Of a stretch of DNA of 64,000 nucleotides, positions 52,087-64,000 are shown piece by piece. Source of the DNA: Allodiplogaster sudhausi (lineage: Eukaryota; Nematoda; Chromadorea; Rhabditida; Diplogasteridae); assembly GCA_945643635.1 (NCBI GenBank), contig CALZFC010000009.1, forward strand, positions 4,755,501 through 4,819,500. Direction: 5' to 3'. The notes under the pieces are model-generated. The model was not told where the DNA came from. It was given only the letters and a program-made list of their open reading frames with translations, and ran no database searches. Made by a program: the position numbers and the translations under genes. The first letter of the stretch is position 1, and each line of letters starts with the position of its first letter.

Positions 52087-55000
52087 ATGCTTGGCCAGCT
52101 GGTGCATCATCTCACCGAGCACGGAGACACGTGCCGTCTTCGTGAAGACTCTTCCGTCCCTCGTGCGTGCCTCGCATGTGTACGTGCCTTCGTCTCTCTT
52201 TGCAATTGCACTGAAGTGGAGCGTCTTCTTCGGATGCGCCGTTCCGTGCTCGTGCAGAGAAATCGTGAACACACTGCAAAAATGTACAATAACTAATGGT
52301 AAATAGATTATCGTTTGAAAAAACTATTCAATTAAAATATTATGATTCTATTGAATTATCGCAAAATAGGGTTCCGAGTAATCAACAAGGATCTGATGCG
52401 CGTGAAGCTAACAGTTGATCTTTCGTGTCCAACACAACTGGATTTTTGCTTAAATGTTTATTATTATTGCATTATGAGCGGCTCTTCCATTCTCTTCCTC
52501 GAATGTGAGAAGGTGTTTGATTACTCCTTGTTTTGTGTATGCTGACTTGGCTTCCTGCTAACGACCCATATCTGCTGAGAGTGGTCATCCGAGAGGACCG
52601 ACGCGGACAGTCCCACGCCTCCCGCACTGGCCAAGCAGCCCTCTCCACGCATCCCAGGCTTCTCCTGTTTGCATAGCCGCATTTTGCTTGCACTGCTTCC
52701 CTCCTTCCATGCCCCCGCACTCCCTAATGTGGAATCGGCAATCAGAGGAACCTATCTCATTCTCTCTCTCTCTCTCTCTCTCTTCCACACTCTCTCTCTC
52801 TCTTTCTTTCTCGTCATCCCTCACATCCTTCCCAACTAAGTTTACCAATAGAATGCACGAGATCTGATTCGTCAGGATGAGAGAAGATTGCTCATTTCAA
52901 AACTCATTCTCGACCTCGGTACTCTTCGAGCCTTCTCAGACCTCGTCTTTTTTCTTTTATCCCTAAGATTCACACGCGCGTTCCCACCACGCGACTGACA
53001 ATGAGAGAGAGAGAGAGAGAGAGTTCTGGCGGGCAAAATATTTATGAAAGTTTAGGTGGCAGCAGGCAACATTTGATGAGAGCGTATCTTTCTCTCCTCC
53101 CGCCATCTCTCTCTCTTTTTCTCTTTCGATTCGAGCGTCTTTCAACCGGGCCACGGTCGGTGACTCTCTACGGAAGTAGAGTGAAAAGGAGAAGAGAAAA
53201 GAGTGCAATGAATGCGGGAGGGGTATTGAAGCAAACTTTTACGCCTTCCTCTAAGAAGTGGCAGGGCGAGAGTCGTGGAAGGGGATTAAAAGTAAAGACA
53301 AAAGCAGACAGCCAAAGGAAAGATTGAGTAATAGGAAGAGGAGGAAGGAGGAGTAGAGATATGGAGAGAGAGAGAGAGAGAGAGTTAAAGAGAAGATCGC
53401 CTGCGTCAAGCGTCGGTTCCATTGCTCAAACAGAGCATTACTGTCGCCGGCCTGGGATCATCTCTGCGGTAGCCTAGGAGTGCCACCTTCTCTCTCCCTC
53501 TCGATATCTCTCTCTCTCTCTCTTTCTGTTCCGATCCTACTTTCCCTGTCTTTACCTGCCACTGTCAACCAAAGTTCAATATGTTGCATTATGCGAACGG
53601 CTGGCTGCTCTCTCCTATCATCTTCTTATGTCTATCCAAGAGGCATTCCTTCCATGTCGACAAGTCCTCTCTTCTTCCGTCATCTCTCACCCTCTCCATC
53701 TTACTCTCTAGCACTCTCTCTCTCTCTCAAGAAAAGTTCTCGTCTTCCGCTCCTCTTTTGTTTGCAACGCTAAAGCGTCGAATAGCGGTAGTCTTGTGTC
53801 ACTGGCGCCGGAAGGAGGAGCACGATGAGCAGATCCTTTAGAAATAGCGAGCACGAGCTAGGAAAGCCCATCATAGGCCGTTCGGTCAGCCTTCACCCAA
53901 GGACTTTCCCGCCAATACGCCATCCTGGATTGGGAAGGAACGAGAGCCTCAATCGAAATGAAGACTGGAAGCGTGCTGTCAACAAAGTGCAATTGTATGT
54001 CGTGTGGCGGAACGGAGAAAAAAGATGTCCCTGCCATGGTAAGGAAACGGGGTGGATGGATACAAGCTGCAGAAACAGAGGACAACAGACAAAAGGGGTA
54101 GCAGAACAAAGAAAACGGAGATGCTGTGAGCGAGTGAGAAGACGGGAGGGAAAGAGAGAACGAGAGAGAGAGAGAGAGTGGGAAAGAGAGAGATGGAGAG
54201 AGAAACGAGAGAGACGAGAGACAAGATGAAAAAATAAATGCATGTATAGACATGTCGCCCGAAAAGTGACAAGTCATTGGTATTCAGGATGAGAGGCATT
54301 CAAGGCCGCTTCCATATGCACTTCGCAATCTGCCACTTTGGAGACACCGCTAGAAGATGCTCATTGCCTTCTTCTCCTTCTTATTCTTCTTCTTTTTCTT
54401 CTTATTCTTGCCTATTCCATACCCTCTGATTTCGTAAAGTAAAACCAACAACACAGACACCCAAACGCGCAAGCGAGGACGGCATCCCTCACAAGCGTTA
54501 CCAACCACCTCCGCATATCTCACCATATTGGATTAATCAACACTGGAAAATCTTGAAATGCCGTCTAGTTTTAAACCAGTATCTCTCTCTCTCTCCATCT
54601 CTCTCTCTCCCGCTTTCAGTCAACTTTCACTCACAAACAGTCTACCGCAGCCCCTTCTTCTTCTTCTTCTTTGGTTCCCTGGCCCCCTTCAAGGGGCGCA
54701 AGCCACATCTTGGCCGTAGTAACAGTACTCGCTCCACCCGATAGGGGATTACGACCTGGCGTAAGAGGGCGCAGGTGGTGCGGCTGGCTACCGTCAAGAA
54801 TACGCGCACATGATTAACGGAGGGTAAAGAGATAGAAAGTGAGAGTCATATAGACAGAGATAGAGAAAGAAAGAGCTATCTACATATAATGAAGCTGATG
54901 AAAAGGGTGGGATAATTTAGATACAGTTTTATTAGAGTTGAAAGTGAAAGTACAGCAAAATGGAAAGAATACCCACAAGAACATAAATATGAACAAAATA

Positions 55001-58000
55001 TAAGAAATGATAACATAATGCCGGTGTTTGCATACCTAACAGAAGTCTCTCCATCGATGCGCTTGTGCCCGGAAGTGAGCCATTGCAGCCCGTGCGCGCC
55101 CTCCTTGAGGTCCTCGCCGCCGTACACGCACGGGATCATGAGCTTGTGCCCCTCGCGCACCACCAGATCGGCGTGTTCGAGGCGGAGCAGAGCCGCCGCT
55201 TCATCCGCCTCGCCCTCATCGTCCAGCAACACTTCTGAGCAGACAAAGGAGTATTTGTCTCTCCATTCAAGATATATTTACATTTTCAGCTTCAGGTAAT
55301 GTGACTGCATTCCAAAGGAATAAAAGTGAAAACTAGAAGTAAACCATTAGGAATGTCTCTTTGCTTTATTAGACTTGTGAGTGCTTGCCTATCATCCAAG
55401 ACATTTCAGATGATTTCTGCTCCTCTCTCGGTTCCTGCTTCATTTTACGGTCTCATAAAAAGTACATTGGAAAAGTGGGGAGGTAGGACAGCCTGTTTGG
55501 CATGCGGCTTAGCCGACCGCTTTACCGATGTACTTGTACCACCGGCATATTACCTGGAGCATGCGGATTATTGCCCCCCTCTCTCTCTTTCTCTTGCTTC
55601 CCCTCTCTCGCTCTCTTGATTTCTCTCACAATCTGTTTCCTCTCTCTCTCTGTCTTCGTTGGTCTCAAGCATCCTCATGCCACTTTCAGCGCTTCACCGT
55701 TCCAGAGCTATACAAACAAGTTGAAGGCATTCTATTCGTGTAAACGGCTCATTTTTATCACATTGTTTGATCATTTTAATGCTTAAGGAATACGTAACTT
55801 TAAAGTGAAGTGTACAATAGTGGGAGACATGAGATTTACTGCTCGTAAACATCTGCTGGCTTTCAGGCATGCAGCTATCGCAGTTGCATAACTTTGCTCC
55901 CTTAATCCGCTCACAACAAATGCAGACAGCCGCATGACAATGATAGCGTGCGGCTGTCTGTCATTCTCTCGCTCTCGCAACTCTCATTTTGTCACACACT
56001 CTCTCTCTCCATCTCACTTTCTCGGTCACTTCTCCAAATGCTCAAGGCATCATGGCTTAAAGCAATAGTGGAGTGCGCGACTGCGAGAGAGAGAGAGAGA
56101 GAGAGAGAGCCAAGAGGAGGAAGAGAAAAGGCCAAAGCAGAGGAGGCGCCTCCTCAGGCCTCCGGCGCCCTTTTTATCGCATCATGTTCGGCCCGTCAAA
56201 GCCTAATGGGAGACGAAGACAAGCGAGGGGATCTTGCCCCTGACCGGATAGCCAGCCGATTGGGAGAGGGGGTAAGAGGGGATGAATCAGTGGGGGGGGG
56301 GGGGGGGTTGATCTGCTGCATCCCTCTCTGTTGCACCACCCCGTGGTCTAGACCCAACGACCCGTAGACCCAACGACAGGCCAAGAAGGGGATGCTGCTG
56401 CTGCTTCAAGCTATTCCATCCTTGCCTTGTTTGCACAGCGGAAAGAACCACTTGACATATTGTTAGCAAGCAATGGAGCGGCAGCCTTCGCACCATCGAT
56501 AGCAGAGGGAGAGGCCAGAGAGAGCCATCGCACACCTCTTGGCTAGCGAGAAAGGGAAAGTACAGAGACGGGTGGTGGGAGAGAGGGAGAGAGAAAGAGA
56601 GACAGAGAGAGAGAGAGAGAGAGAATGGGGGGGGGGGTGGATGAGGGATGAGTGTAAATGTTGAAAGATCGGGTATATGGAGAGGAAAGAAATAGAGAAA
56701 TTAACCTTTTCGCATTGTCTCTTGGTTGGGTGTTTTTAATATTTGTTGAAATTCTGGATAGGGAAAGGTGGATCGAGTGATGTTTGTGATACCGTTAATC
56801 TTTCTAATCTCATAAACCCGCTCGAGCCAGCTTTGATCTACCACGGGTGGCCAACACACCGGGCACGCGAAATGGGAGAGAAAGGTCAAGAGACGATCGG
56901 TGGCGCTTGAGCGGAGGTAGAAAGCCGCTGCTGCCCCTGTTGGGACAATGGCTCAGAGGCTTTAGTAAACAACAGAAATAGAAGACGAAGAAGAAGACGG
57001 CCCCGGCCACGCGGACGCACCACAAATGCACACACACATACAGAGTAAAGCACAGAGTCCGCGCTGTCTTGCGTACTCAGTTGGTAAGTAAGCCATCCAT
57101 ACCCACGGGGCACACTAACTGTACAGTCAGAGGAGGCTTGCGAGACCGTTTGATTAGCGGAGCCCCGGAGAGTAAATCTGACACTGCAGTTATTTGGCCA
57201 GGCTACCGTCCATCCAAATATGTTCATTTGCTTGGGATCGAGATGAATATTTACATGATCGACTAGACAACTGAACGTAATTATTATGACCATTTTAAAT
57301 GTCTATCTGCTTTTCGTCTTTTTGTAAAGAAGGCATCTGAGTTGTACGCGACATGCAATGCATTAGGGAATGCGCGAGGTAGGATCTATGTACATATTTG
57401 ACATTTGCACTAGACACGTCAGCCGAGTGAGCCTTCATTAGAGTCGCCCGCTTGATTGGCGGACTGGCTTCGAACTCCGACGGAATCTTCGCAAGCCACT
57501 TGGCTTCGAGTGGTTTATCACTTTTTATAAGTGTCAAAAAAGGAAGAAAACAGTCCTACCCGCTTTCTGCTTCTGCTCGAGCTGATCAGCACAGAAAATG
57601 TATGGCATAAGCTGTTTGCCATCCACTTTTTTCTGTTCACCTTTTCAGAGATGAAAGCAAAGCGCTGTTGAAGAGGAACACATTGAGTAGGCAGAGAGAG
57701 AGATGGAAGAAAAGAGAGGGAGCGAGAGAGAGAGAGAGAATGATTATACAATCTCTTTGTGTTCATCATAAGAGAGCAGATAAAAACAGAAAGATGAAAA
57801 GGCGGAAGAAGATATTTTAATGCGGGAAGATGTCCCAGCGATTGCTTGATAAGAGAAGCCATGATCGAGTAAGCGAATGGCTGGGACTCGAATAAGAGAC
57901 AACAACAATGAAGCGTATGGGAATGCACATGGGCGACATTGATGTACTGAATTAAAAGAGAAAGCAGAGTCAGCGCGAAAGACTACGGATGATCAAGATT

Positions 58001-58241
58001 AAGACTTACGATTATTCAGATGCTTTGGATTACAAGGAAACGAACAAATGACGCAAAGAGAGACTTTGGAATTATCATGTTTTTTATCTGAATAATATCC
58101 AAAGACTGTGTAATATCCAAAGATTTCTATATATATTTCCTAAAACCCTTTAAAATGCCAAAGATTAATACCTCGTCTTAGATGACGGCCCTCGACGGCG
58201 CAGACGACGAAGAGAATGAAGCAAATGAGGGCAGCCTTCAT
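49597..58241 (-). CDS. GPI-type IgSF adhesion protein, three Ig + one FN3 (RIG-3/Klingon-like)
   Basis: Minus-strand exons: 58241-58172, 55234-55036, 52273-52116, 51878-51744, 51667-51515, 51425-51154, 51087-50991, 50885-50743, 50062-49993 and 49847-49597 (TAA); every join is phase-consistent, about 515 residues. Exon 1 is a clean signal peptide (MKAALICFILFVVCAVEG). Ig1 shows IPC, LQW and DEGTYTC; Ig2 shows INC and VVNC; Ig3 shows IIPC and GDLGEYRC. The FN3 domain spans PPDEVKVELLEV to YAFRFRAESEAG. The C-terminus has an acidic spacer, SGMAGSS, then WLQLLVLVVAAARFIIN and stop, with no cytosolic tail, which fits a GPI signal. C. elegans RIG-3, a GPI-anchored synaptic IgSF protein, and fly Klingon/Wrapper have similar plans. 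The intron after 51744 starts with GC. The 2.9-kb first intron may hide exons or other genes. Confidence 0.85.
52015..52086 (+). repeat. (CT)n microsatellite
   Basis: Near-pure CT array in the intron between the Ig1b and Ig2a exons of the IgSF gene, about 30 bases downstream of the Ig1b donor in minus sense, where it reads (AG)n. Confidence 0.9.
56292..56307 (+). repeat. Poly-G homopolymer (16 G)
   Basis: An uninterrupted G run within the first intron of the IgSF gene, close to (GA)n arrays at about 56085-56109 and 56580-56625. Confidence 0.95.
57080..57530 (-). other. Coding-like minus-strand segments in the first IgSF intron, unassigned
   Basis: Two minus frames look less random than their surroundings. 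One at about 57262-57080 is preceded by a ttcag-like acceptor and includes GWTVAWPNNCSVRFTLRG. The other at about 57530-57380 includes EAKWLAKIPSEFEASPPIKR. Neither fits the phase 1 join between the signal-peptide exon and the Ig1 exon, and they do not join each other in phase. They could be exons of a nested gene, alternative exons, or chance. Confidence 0.2.
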
Positions 58242-60204
58242 CGCTCTCTGCTCCCGCCTGATCCACTCTTCTGCCACTCTCCAACCACCGGCTCAGCTGG
58301 AAAGAGTCTCAGCCTTTCTCTGTCTGCGTTGCTGCAAGCATCAAAAGATAAGCACAGAGACAGTCGGGTGTCTCTAACAAGAGATGGGCGAGCAATATGG
58401 AAGCGTCGTCGCGGAGAAGAAAGGAATAGTGAAAAAAAAACAAATTTCTAATTTAAAAACAAAAAAGGCATAATTTTTATTTCTCGTTCAGTCCTGCGCA
58501 CAAGCTTTAAACATCTCCCTCTCTCGCACTTTCTCTCTTGGCCTTCTCGCCAAGCTTCACTGTCGCCTTCCCAGTCAGCTTCTCTATCTCAGACTTTTCT
58601 TGTCATAAATCTCTCTCACTCCTACCCTATCAATTATTGCCAACTCTCTCCTCAATGTTCGATGGAGCTGCGCACTACGGATGCGCCTCAACAGCAGGAG
58701 GAAGAGCGGGAGGATGTGCTCCTCCGGATTGGAAGACCCCCCGGAAGCTCCGCCCACCCGGCCGATGACATGGCACAATAGCTGGCGCCGACCGTTTGCG
58801 GTTTCGTTCGGTAGAGAGATGTACATTGTTTGGGTGGAGAGCGAGAGAGATGGAAGAGAGAGGCAGAGAGGCAGAGACAGAACAGCGCGAAGGCAGAAGC
58901 TACACAGTCGCGCACTGTGCTACAGAAGTTGTTACTCGTTTCTCCCATTCTACCATTTCTCTCACTCTCCTCACCCCCTCTCCCTCCATCACTTTCCCTC
59001 TTTACCGTCTACCACTCTTCAAGCCTTGTACCTTTTTCATTCTGCTCTTCTCACATCTCGATAGTATCTCGTCTGTTTTCTTGCTTTTGCTAAAAAATTT
59101 TTTACTCGCTCTTCCATCTCCTTTTTTCCCTCTATTTCTTGCAATCGCTCTCTTTCTCTTCCTAGTTTTATCATTCTTCCTCCTTATTTCTAAAAGTCTC
59201 TCGAGACCTCTTTCTGCTTTGAATTTTCTGTACACATATTTTGAGAAGAAGCTTTCCAGCTCTTCCGTTTCTTTCCATTTAATCCTTATCTTTGCTTCTC
59301 TCTCTCCATATCTCTTTCACTAGTAATGTCAATTTGTTTCTCTCTCTCGCTTACTATATCCCTCTTTCTCTGGACTGCTCTCTCTTCTGCTGACTTTCTA
59401 TCGAAGGGTCACAACAGTACGAATGCCTTCTCTCATAGAGTAGATGTGGTCGGCTGAGCACGCACGATCCCGCAAAGGACAGAGGAAACGGAGGCAGAAA
59501 GCAGAGAGAGTGAGAGTGAGAGAGAGAGAGAGAGCGATTGAACGAAAGGAGCTCCATGTTTAGGAAACAAGTGGATTGGATTTCCAAAAAGAGTATGACG
59601 ACAACGAAGGCAATGAAGCCGCAGATAACGCTGCCAGAAAAATGAGACGGTTCGACCGTGAGTGTAAGCAGCGGCCACTACAAACGACGTATGGAGAGAT
59701 ACGAGCAGAGAAAAAGAGAGAGAGAAAGTTAGGGTGAGAGAGAATAAAAGAGAGAGAGAGAGAGAGAGAGAGACAGCCGGGTAATGACTATAGCGGTTAA
59801 GTGGAGAAGAACACTTCTCTAGGATATGCTGACAAGACGGATGAATAGAGATATTTTTAAGTAATTGGGATGCAAAGGATACGGAGAAGAACGCTGCAAG
59901 ATAAGGGCAATGTTTAAGGAGACATACATATTTATATCAAATTAAGAGAGTGCTAATTGTAAGAAGAGAGACAAAAAAAGAAAGATATTGGAAGGGTTGA
60001 GTGTGAATAGAAGAGAAATCAGACGAGTAACCAAAAAATTGCAAGATCGCAGTACGAATCTTCCATGAGAAAGATAGTGGCCGCAGAGGACGGAAAATGA
60101 CATTATCAGCCCCCACATCGCTGATTTCCTAGCCGATAGAAGTCGGCTGGGAGCGTCAAGCTACAACCGAGAAGAAGCAGGTGCGGGGAGATCGGAAAGG
60201 GTGG
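58242..60204. other. Purine/pyrimidine-rich intergenic DNA
   Basis: No supported exon. This part should include the IgSF promoter or leader just past 58241. The rest is dominated by (CT)n-like DNA (58900-59400) and (GA)n-like DNA (59500-59780). Frames of 80-175 codons here are low-complexity Ser/Leu or Arg/Glu readings. Confidence 0.5.
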
Positions 60205-61875
60205 GAGAGAGAGAAGGAGAAAGAGAGAGGTAGAAAGAGAGAGAGAGAGAGATATGGAATGATAGAGAGAGAAAGAGGCAGACGATGTAAAGACCGTTAT
60301 GAAGGGAAAGACTGTCGGAGAGATTACTAAGAAGAGCGAAAAATAGGCGAGAGATGAAGAAAGAGGGGGATATGGAGAAAGACTCAGACATGTATCAAGT
60401 GAAAGTATGCGTGGCACTGAAAAGAAAAGCCACGATGGGAATCGCCAAGTGTACAAGCCTTAGGGCAGGTGCAAAGCTCTTTCTCTCTCTCTCGCTCTCT
60501 CTCTCTCTGTCTCTCTCTCTCTCTCTCTGCCTCTCTCTCTCTCTCTGCCTCTGTCTCTCTCTCTCGCTCTCTCTCTAATTTTTTGGCAAGATGCTCCCAA
60601 GCTACAGATGCATGCAATTCGTCAGACATGACAATCAGGCACGACAAAGCCTTTTAGCACCTTTCCTTTCGAGGCCATAAACCGCTTGTTTATGTTTAGC
60701 CACTTCACATCATAAACAGAGTAAGTTGCATGCGCAACATCAATCTAGAAGAACTGCAAAGCAACTAAGCAAAATCTACTGAAAGACACCAATTTGAGGA
60801 GAGCTGAGATTAGTGGAAGAAAACAGATGAAGAAGGAGGATAAGGAGAAGCTGAAAAAGTAGACCCAGTGGATGAGCTGGCACTCCAAGGCGGTGGAGAG
60901 GGGCTCAGCGAACATACACATGGAGGAGGATGCGGGAAAAGGGGGATACTCTCGGGGAGGGGGCGGGGCTGCCGTCTGCAAAGAGAAGACTGCCTGCCTC
61001 TTCTGTCGCTGACGTGAACACCTCATTGCCAAGAGAGAGAAAGAGAGAGAGAGAGAGAAGGAGAAAGAGAGAGGTAGAAAGAGAGAGAGAGAGAGATATG
61101 GAATGATAGAGAGAGAAAGAGGCAGACGATGTAAAGACCGTTATGAAGGGAAAGACTGTCGGAGAGATTACTAAGAAGAGCGAAAAATAGGCGAGAGATG
61201 AAGAAAGAGGGGGATATGGAGAAAGACTCAGACATGTATCAAGTGAAAGTATGCGTGGCACTGAAAAGAAAAGCCACGATGGGAATCGCCAAGTGTACAA
61301 GCCTTAGGGCAGGTGCAAAGCTCTTTCTCTCTCTCTCGCTCTCTCTCTCTCTGTCTCTCTCTCTCTCTCTCTGCCTCTCTCTCTCTCTCTGCCTCTGTCT
61401 CTCTCTCTCGCTCTCTCTCTAATTTTTTGGCAAGATGCTCCCAAGCTACAGATGCATGCAATTCGTCAGACATGACAATCAGGCACGACAAAGCCTTTTA
61501 GCACCTTTCCTTTCGAGGCCATAAACCGCTTGTTTATGTTTAGCCACTTCACATCATAAACAGAGTAAGTTGCATGCGCAACATCAATCTAGAAGAACTG
61601 CAAAGCAACTAAGCAAAATCTACTGAAAGACACCAATTTGAGGAGAGCTGAGATTAGTGGAAGAAAACAGATGAAGAAGGAGGATAAGGAGAAGCTGAAA
61701 AAGTAGACCCAGTGGATGAGCTGGCACTCCAAGGCGGTGGAGAGGGGCTCAGCGAACATACACATGGAGGAGGATGCGGGAAAAGGGGGATACTCTCGGG
61801 GAGGGGGCGGGGCTGCCGTCTGCAAAGAGAAGACTGCCTGCCTCTTCTGTCGCTGACGTGAACACCTCATTGCCA

Positions 61876-61892
<17 letters not shown>
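60205..61892. repeat. 844-bp direct tandem duplication
   Basis: Copy 1 is 60205-61048 and copy 2 is 61049-61892; identity continues to 61902 because both edges fall in (GA)n. The frames inside both copies translate identically at an offset of exactly 844 (for example those starting at 60354 and 61198), and I saw no mismatch when reading the rows. The unit contains a (CT)n array with GCC interruptions and no recognised gene. It is either a very recent duplication or an assembly artefact. Confidence 0.9.
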
Positions 61893-61902
<10 letters not shown>

Positions 61903-61919
<17 letters not shown>

Positions 61920-62801
61920 TTGAAGAAGACAGTAGAAAACATATTCAGACGAGAACGCGAGAGGTGAATCGGAAGGCCAGAACTTAAGAAGACGATGGAG
62001 AGAAAAAGAGAAAGCTTGTAAGAGAATGAAAGAGAGACGAGAGTGAATGAAGTAGCGCCCAAAAGTTTTGTCCAGCAAGCTTCCAAACAACGACGTCGTC
62101 TCGTAAGTCACGCACCAAAGCATACGAGAGATATACGGCAGAATCAGTGAGGCGAGAATAAGGAGGGAAGGGGTTGTGGATGGATGGAGGGGACGCTCTT
62201 TTAAAGTAGCCAGACGAAGGAAGTAGAGGGAGAGAGGCTACAGAGAGACAGGGAGACAGAGAGAAAAGGGTGAAGAGAGAGAAGTACTGACCATTCCGAG
62301 ACTCTCTCCCACCATCTCAATGCATGGCCGATTCCCACGCATATCACGATGGCTGCCCGTTTCTCTCTCACGATCCCCCGCAATCCTCTCAGATGAAGCC
62401 TGCTTTCAATGAAGCTTACATCCATAGCAGAGTACGCTCTGATTGTACTGGCGGAGGTTGCTGCCGCCAGTCGACTCGGCATAGCAGAGAAGCCACGCAA
62501 GCAGGCGACGTGCTGATGTTGGGACCTTCCAAGGAAGCGTCAAATCATCACTTCTGATGCGTCCCGGGAATTGTCCCGGGAAAACAACGTCATTTGAAAA
62601 GGAAGCCCCTGGGGAAGCTTCTTCCAACTCTCGCGTGTGCTTTGCCGCCCAGTCAACGACGACTGCACGAAGGAGTCGTCTCGGAAAGCCAAGTAATTTG
62701 GCATGAGGGCAAAGGAAGGAGATTTAGGGAGAGAGCGGAAGAGATAGGGACAAGGAGAGAGCGAAAGAGATAGGGAAAAGGGGAGAGCGAAAGAGATAGG
62801 G

Positions 62802-62841
<40 letters not shown>

Positions 62842-64000
62842 GAGTCAATTGCTGCTTGCGAATTTCGGCTTTGGCAGTTTCAGCACGCAGAAGCTTCGTT
62901 GCTCTCTTTATCTTTCTTCCTCCCTTTCCTGGCTTATCCTCGTTCTATTTCCTTCTTTCTCTCTTTCTCTCTCGCTGCATCTCAATTTTTTAAAAACTAT
63001 CTTCTTCTCCTTGGTATTCCGTGCAAAAAGAAGGAATGAACAAAAACATTAGCTTGATATTTTAAATCGAATTGGTTGGTATTCTGAAAGGATTTGAATA
63101 AGAATGAAAAACTGCTAAGATTGCACGGAGCAATTGCATCAAATATTATAGCGAAAGGGGGCATCCAATTTCGGTATCAAGTCAGCAAAATTTTTGACAA
63201 ATATTATAATGTTTAGATAAAACAGTAAAATATTTAAATAAGATCTAAAGATAACTTGAAAATAATAATAATTGTAACCATTTGTTCCAATCTGCTTCCC
63301 TGTTCGCGGTCATATTGGGTCGTTGGGTAAAGCGAAGCCTGGGAGGCCATAAACATCAGAATCATCTTCTCTTCGTTCCAGCGCGGTGCTTCATCCCCTT
63401 TTCGACTTGGCCATTCCTCTTTTTTTGCTTCTCTTCTCTTCTCCCTCTCTCACTCTTCTTGCACTCTCTCCTCCATTTCATTTCTCCTTCACTCTCCGTC
63501 TAGCACTCTCTCGCCTCTGTCAACAGAAACAATCCCCGGGCCAATGAAGCGGATGGCGGACGATGCGTCGCAACGAGTACATGAGAACGATATGAGAAGG
63601 AGAGAGAGAGAGAAAGAAGGAGAGAGAGAGAGAATGACAGAGATAGAGAACAGCCAATCAAGAAAAAAGAAGGAGGAGAAATGATAAATGAGTAAGTGGA
63701 AGGGAAATCTGGAGAGGTAGAGAAAACGAGAACCAGAGAGACAGTAAAGAGGAGTGTGGCAGAGAAAGAGACAAAATTCGGAGGCTCACTTTCAGCTTAT
63801 GCGCTCTTCTGCCTACAAGTGGACTGTTATCCCCGCTGCCTTCTGCTCGGGCAAGCAGAGGCCACTTCTTCAGGAAGAGTAGCAAAAACGCCTCTTGGGT
63901 TTTGCAGGCAACCGAGGTTGAAGCTGAGCCGGCGAAGAGCCAAGGCGCATTAGAGAGGAAGTTTCCTCCGCTTGCGTCATCTTCTGTGTAAATATCCATG
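61903..64000. other. Purine-rich intergenic DNA, no gene recognised
   Basis: Contains (GA)n arrays at about 61893-61916, 62809-62837 and 63597-63640. A more balanced stretch at 62290-62660 is open in a plus frame with GGGCCRQSTRHSR, and a further one lies at 63780-63999, but neither has a domain or a convincing splice partner. An upstream or downstream gene beyond the window could use them. Confidence 0.45.

Noticed and set aside
51704..52306. Plus-strand 200-codon frame
   Set aside because: It is antisense to two Ig-domain exons and runs through a (CT)n array.
58796..59323. 175-codon hydrophobic plus frame
   Set aside because: It is read from CT-rich low-complexity DNA (Ser/Leu/Phe), with no domain and no splice support. 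The same applies to SLSLSL and RERERE frames elsewhere.
60106..61300. Duplicated minus frames with membrane-like sequence
   Set aside because: They are duplicated only because the DNA is; the sequence is low complexity and shared with (GA)n tracts, so I do not call a gene family.
1..64000. CRISPR arrays, bacterial operons, IS elements, rRNA genes
   Set aside because: The window is eukaryotic and intron-rich. No regularly spaced repeats, transposase domains or rRNA-like sequence were seen, and I could not support any tRNA by eye.

Overview
This is eukaryotic DNA, almost certainly from a nematode. The best evidence is a complete cuticle collagen gene at 44394-47804, with a transmembrane N-terminus, homology box A, furin-like site, interrupted Gly-X-Y blocks and a Cys-rich tail ending PRTAPGY. 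The neighbours also fit: a degenerin, an OSM-9/OCR-type TRPV channel, a RIG-3-like adhesion protein and a HEN-1-like secreted LDLa protein. All genes are split into many small exons, so most long open frames are shadows or low-complexity (CT)n/(GA)n frames. I built each model by hand, matching splice sites, codon phase and conserved domains. Acceptors are more variable than the strict TTTTCAG of Caenorhabditis and several donors are GC, so I do not assign a species.

Layout. 1-3482: nothing supported. 3483-5604 (-): secreted LDLa-domain protein, HEN-1/Jelly-belly-like. 5605-12480: no supported gene. 12481-21018 (+): divergent PBC-class TALE homeobox gene; its 5' end is not resolved. 22147-23124 (+): small secreted 10-cysteine granulin-like peptide. 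24084-27895 (+): complete degenerin/ENaC channel in 18 exons. 28383-29350 (+): TLX-type homeobox gene. 29405-30603 (-): NK2/NK4-type homeobox gene, convergent with TLX and only 54 bp away. 31160-43078 (-): TRPV channel in 20 exons. Its largest intron (33000-37491) carries a small coiled-coil gene on the other strand (35273-35701). 44394-47804 (+): cuticle collagen. 49597-58241 (-): GPI-type IgSF protein with three Ig domains and one FN3. 58242-64000: purine-rich low-complexity DNA with an apparently exact 844-bp tandem duplication.

Most of these families act in neurons or in cell-fate control: PBC, TLX and NK factors, two sensory channel families, a synaptic IgSF protein and a possible ALK ligand. 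No operon-like arrangement is visible and strands alternate. The observations most worth checking are the high share of GC-AG introns (six or seven in about 73 modelled), the TLX/NK pair as a possible remnant of the ancestral NK homeobox cluster, the nested gene, a TRPV splice junction that breaks the reading frame, and the 844-bp duplication.
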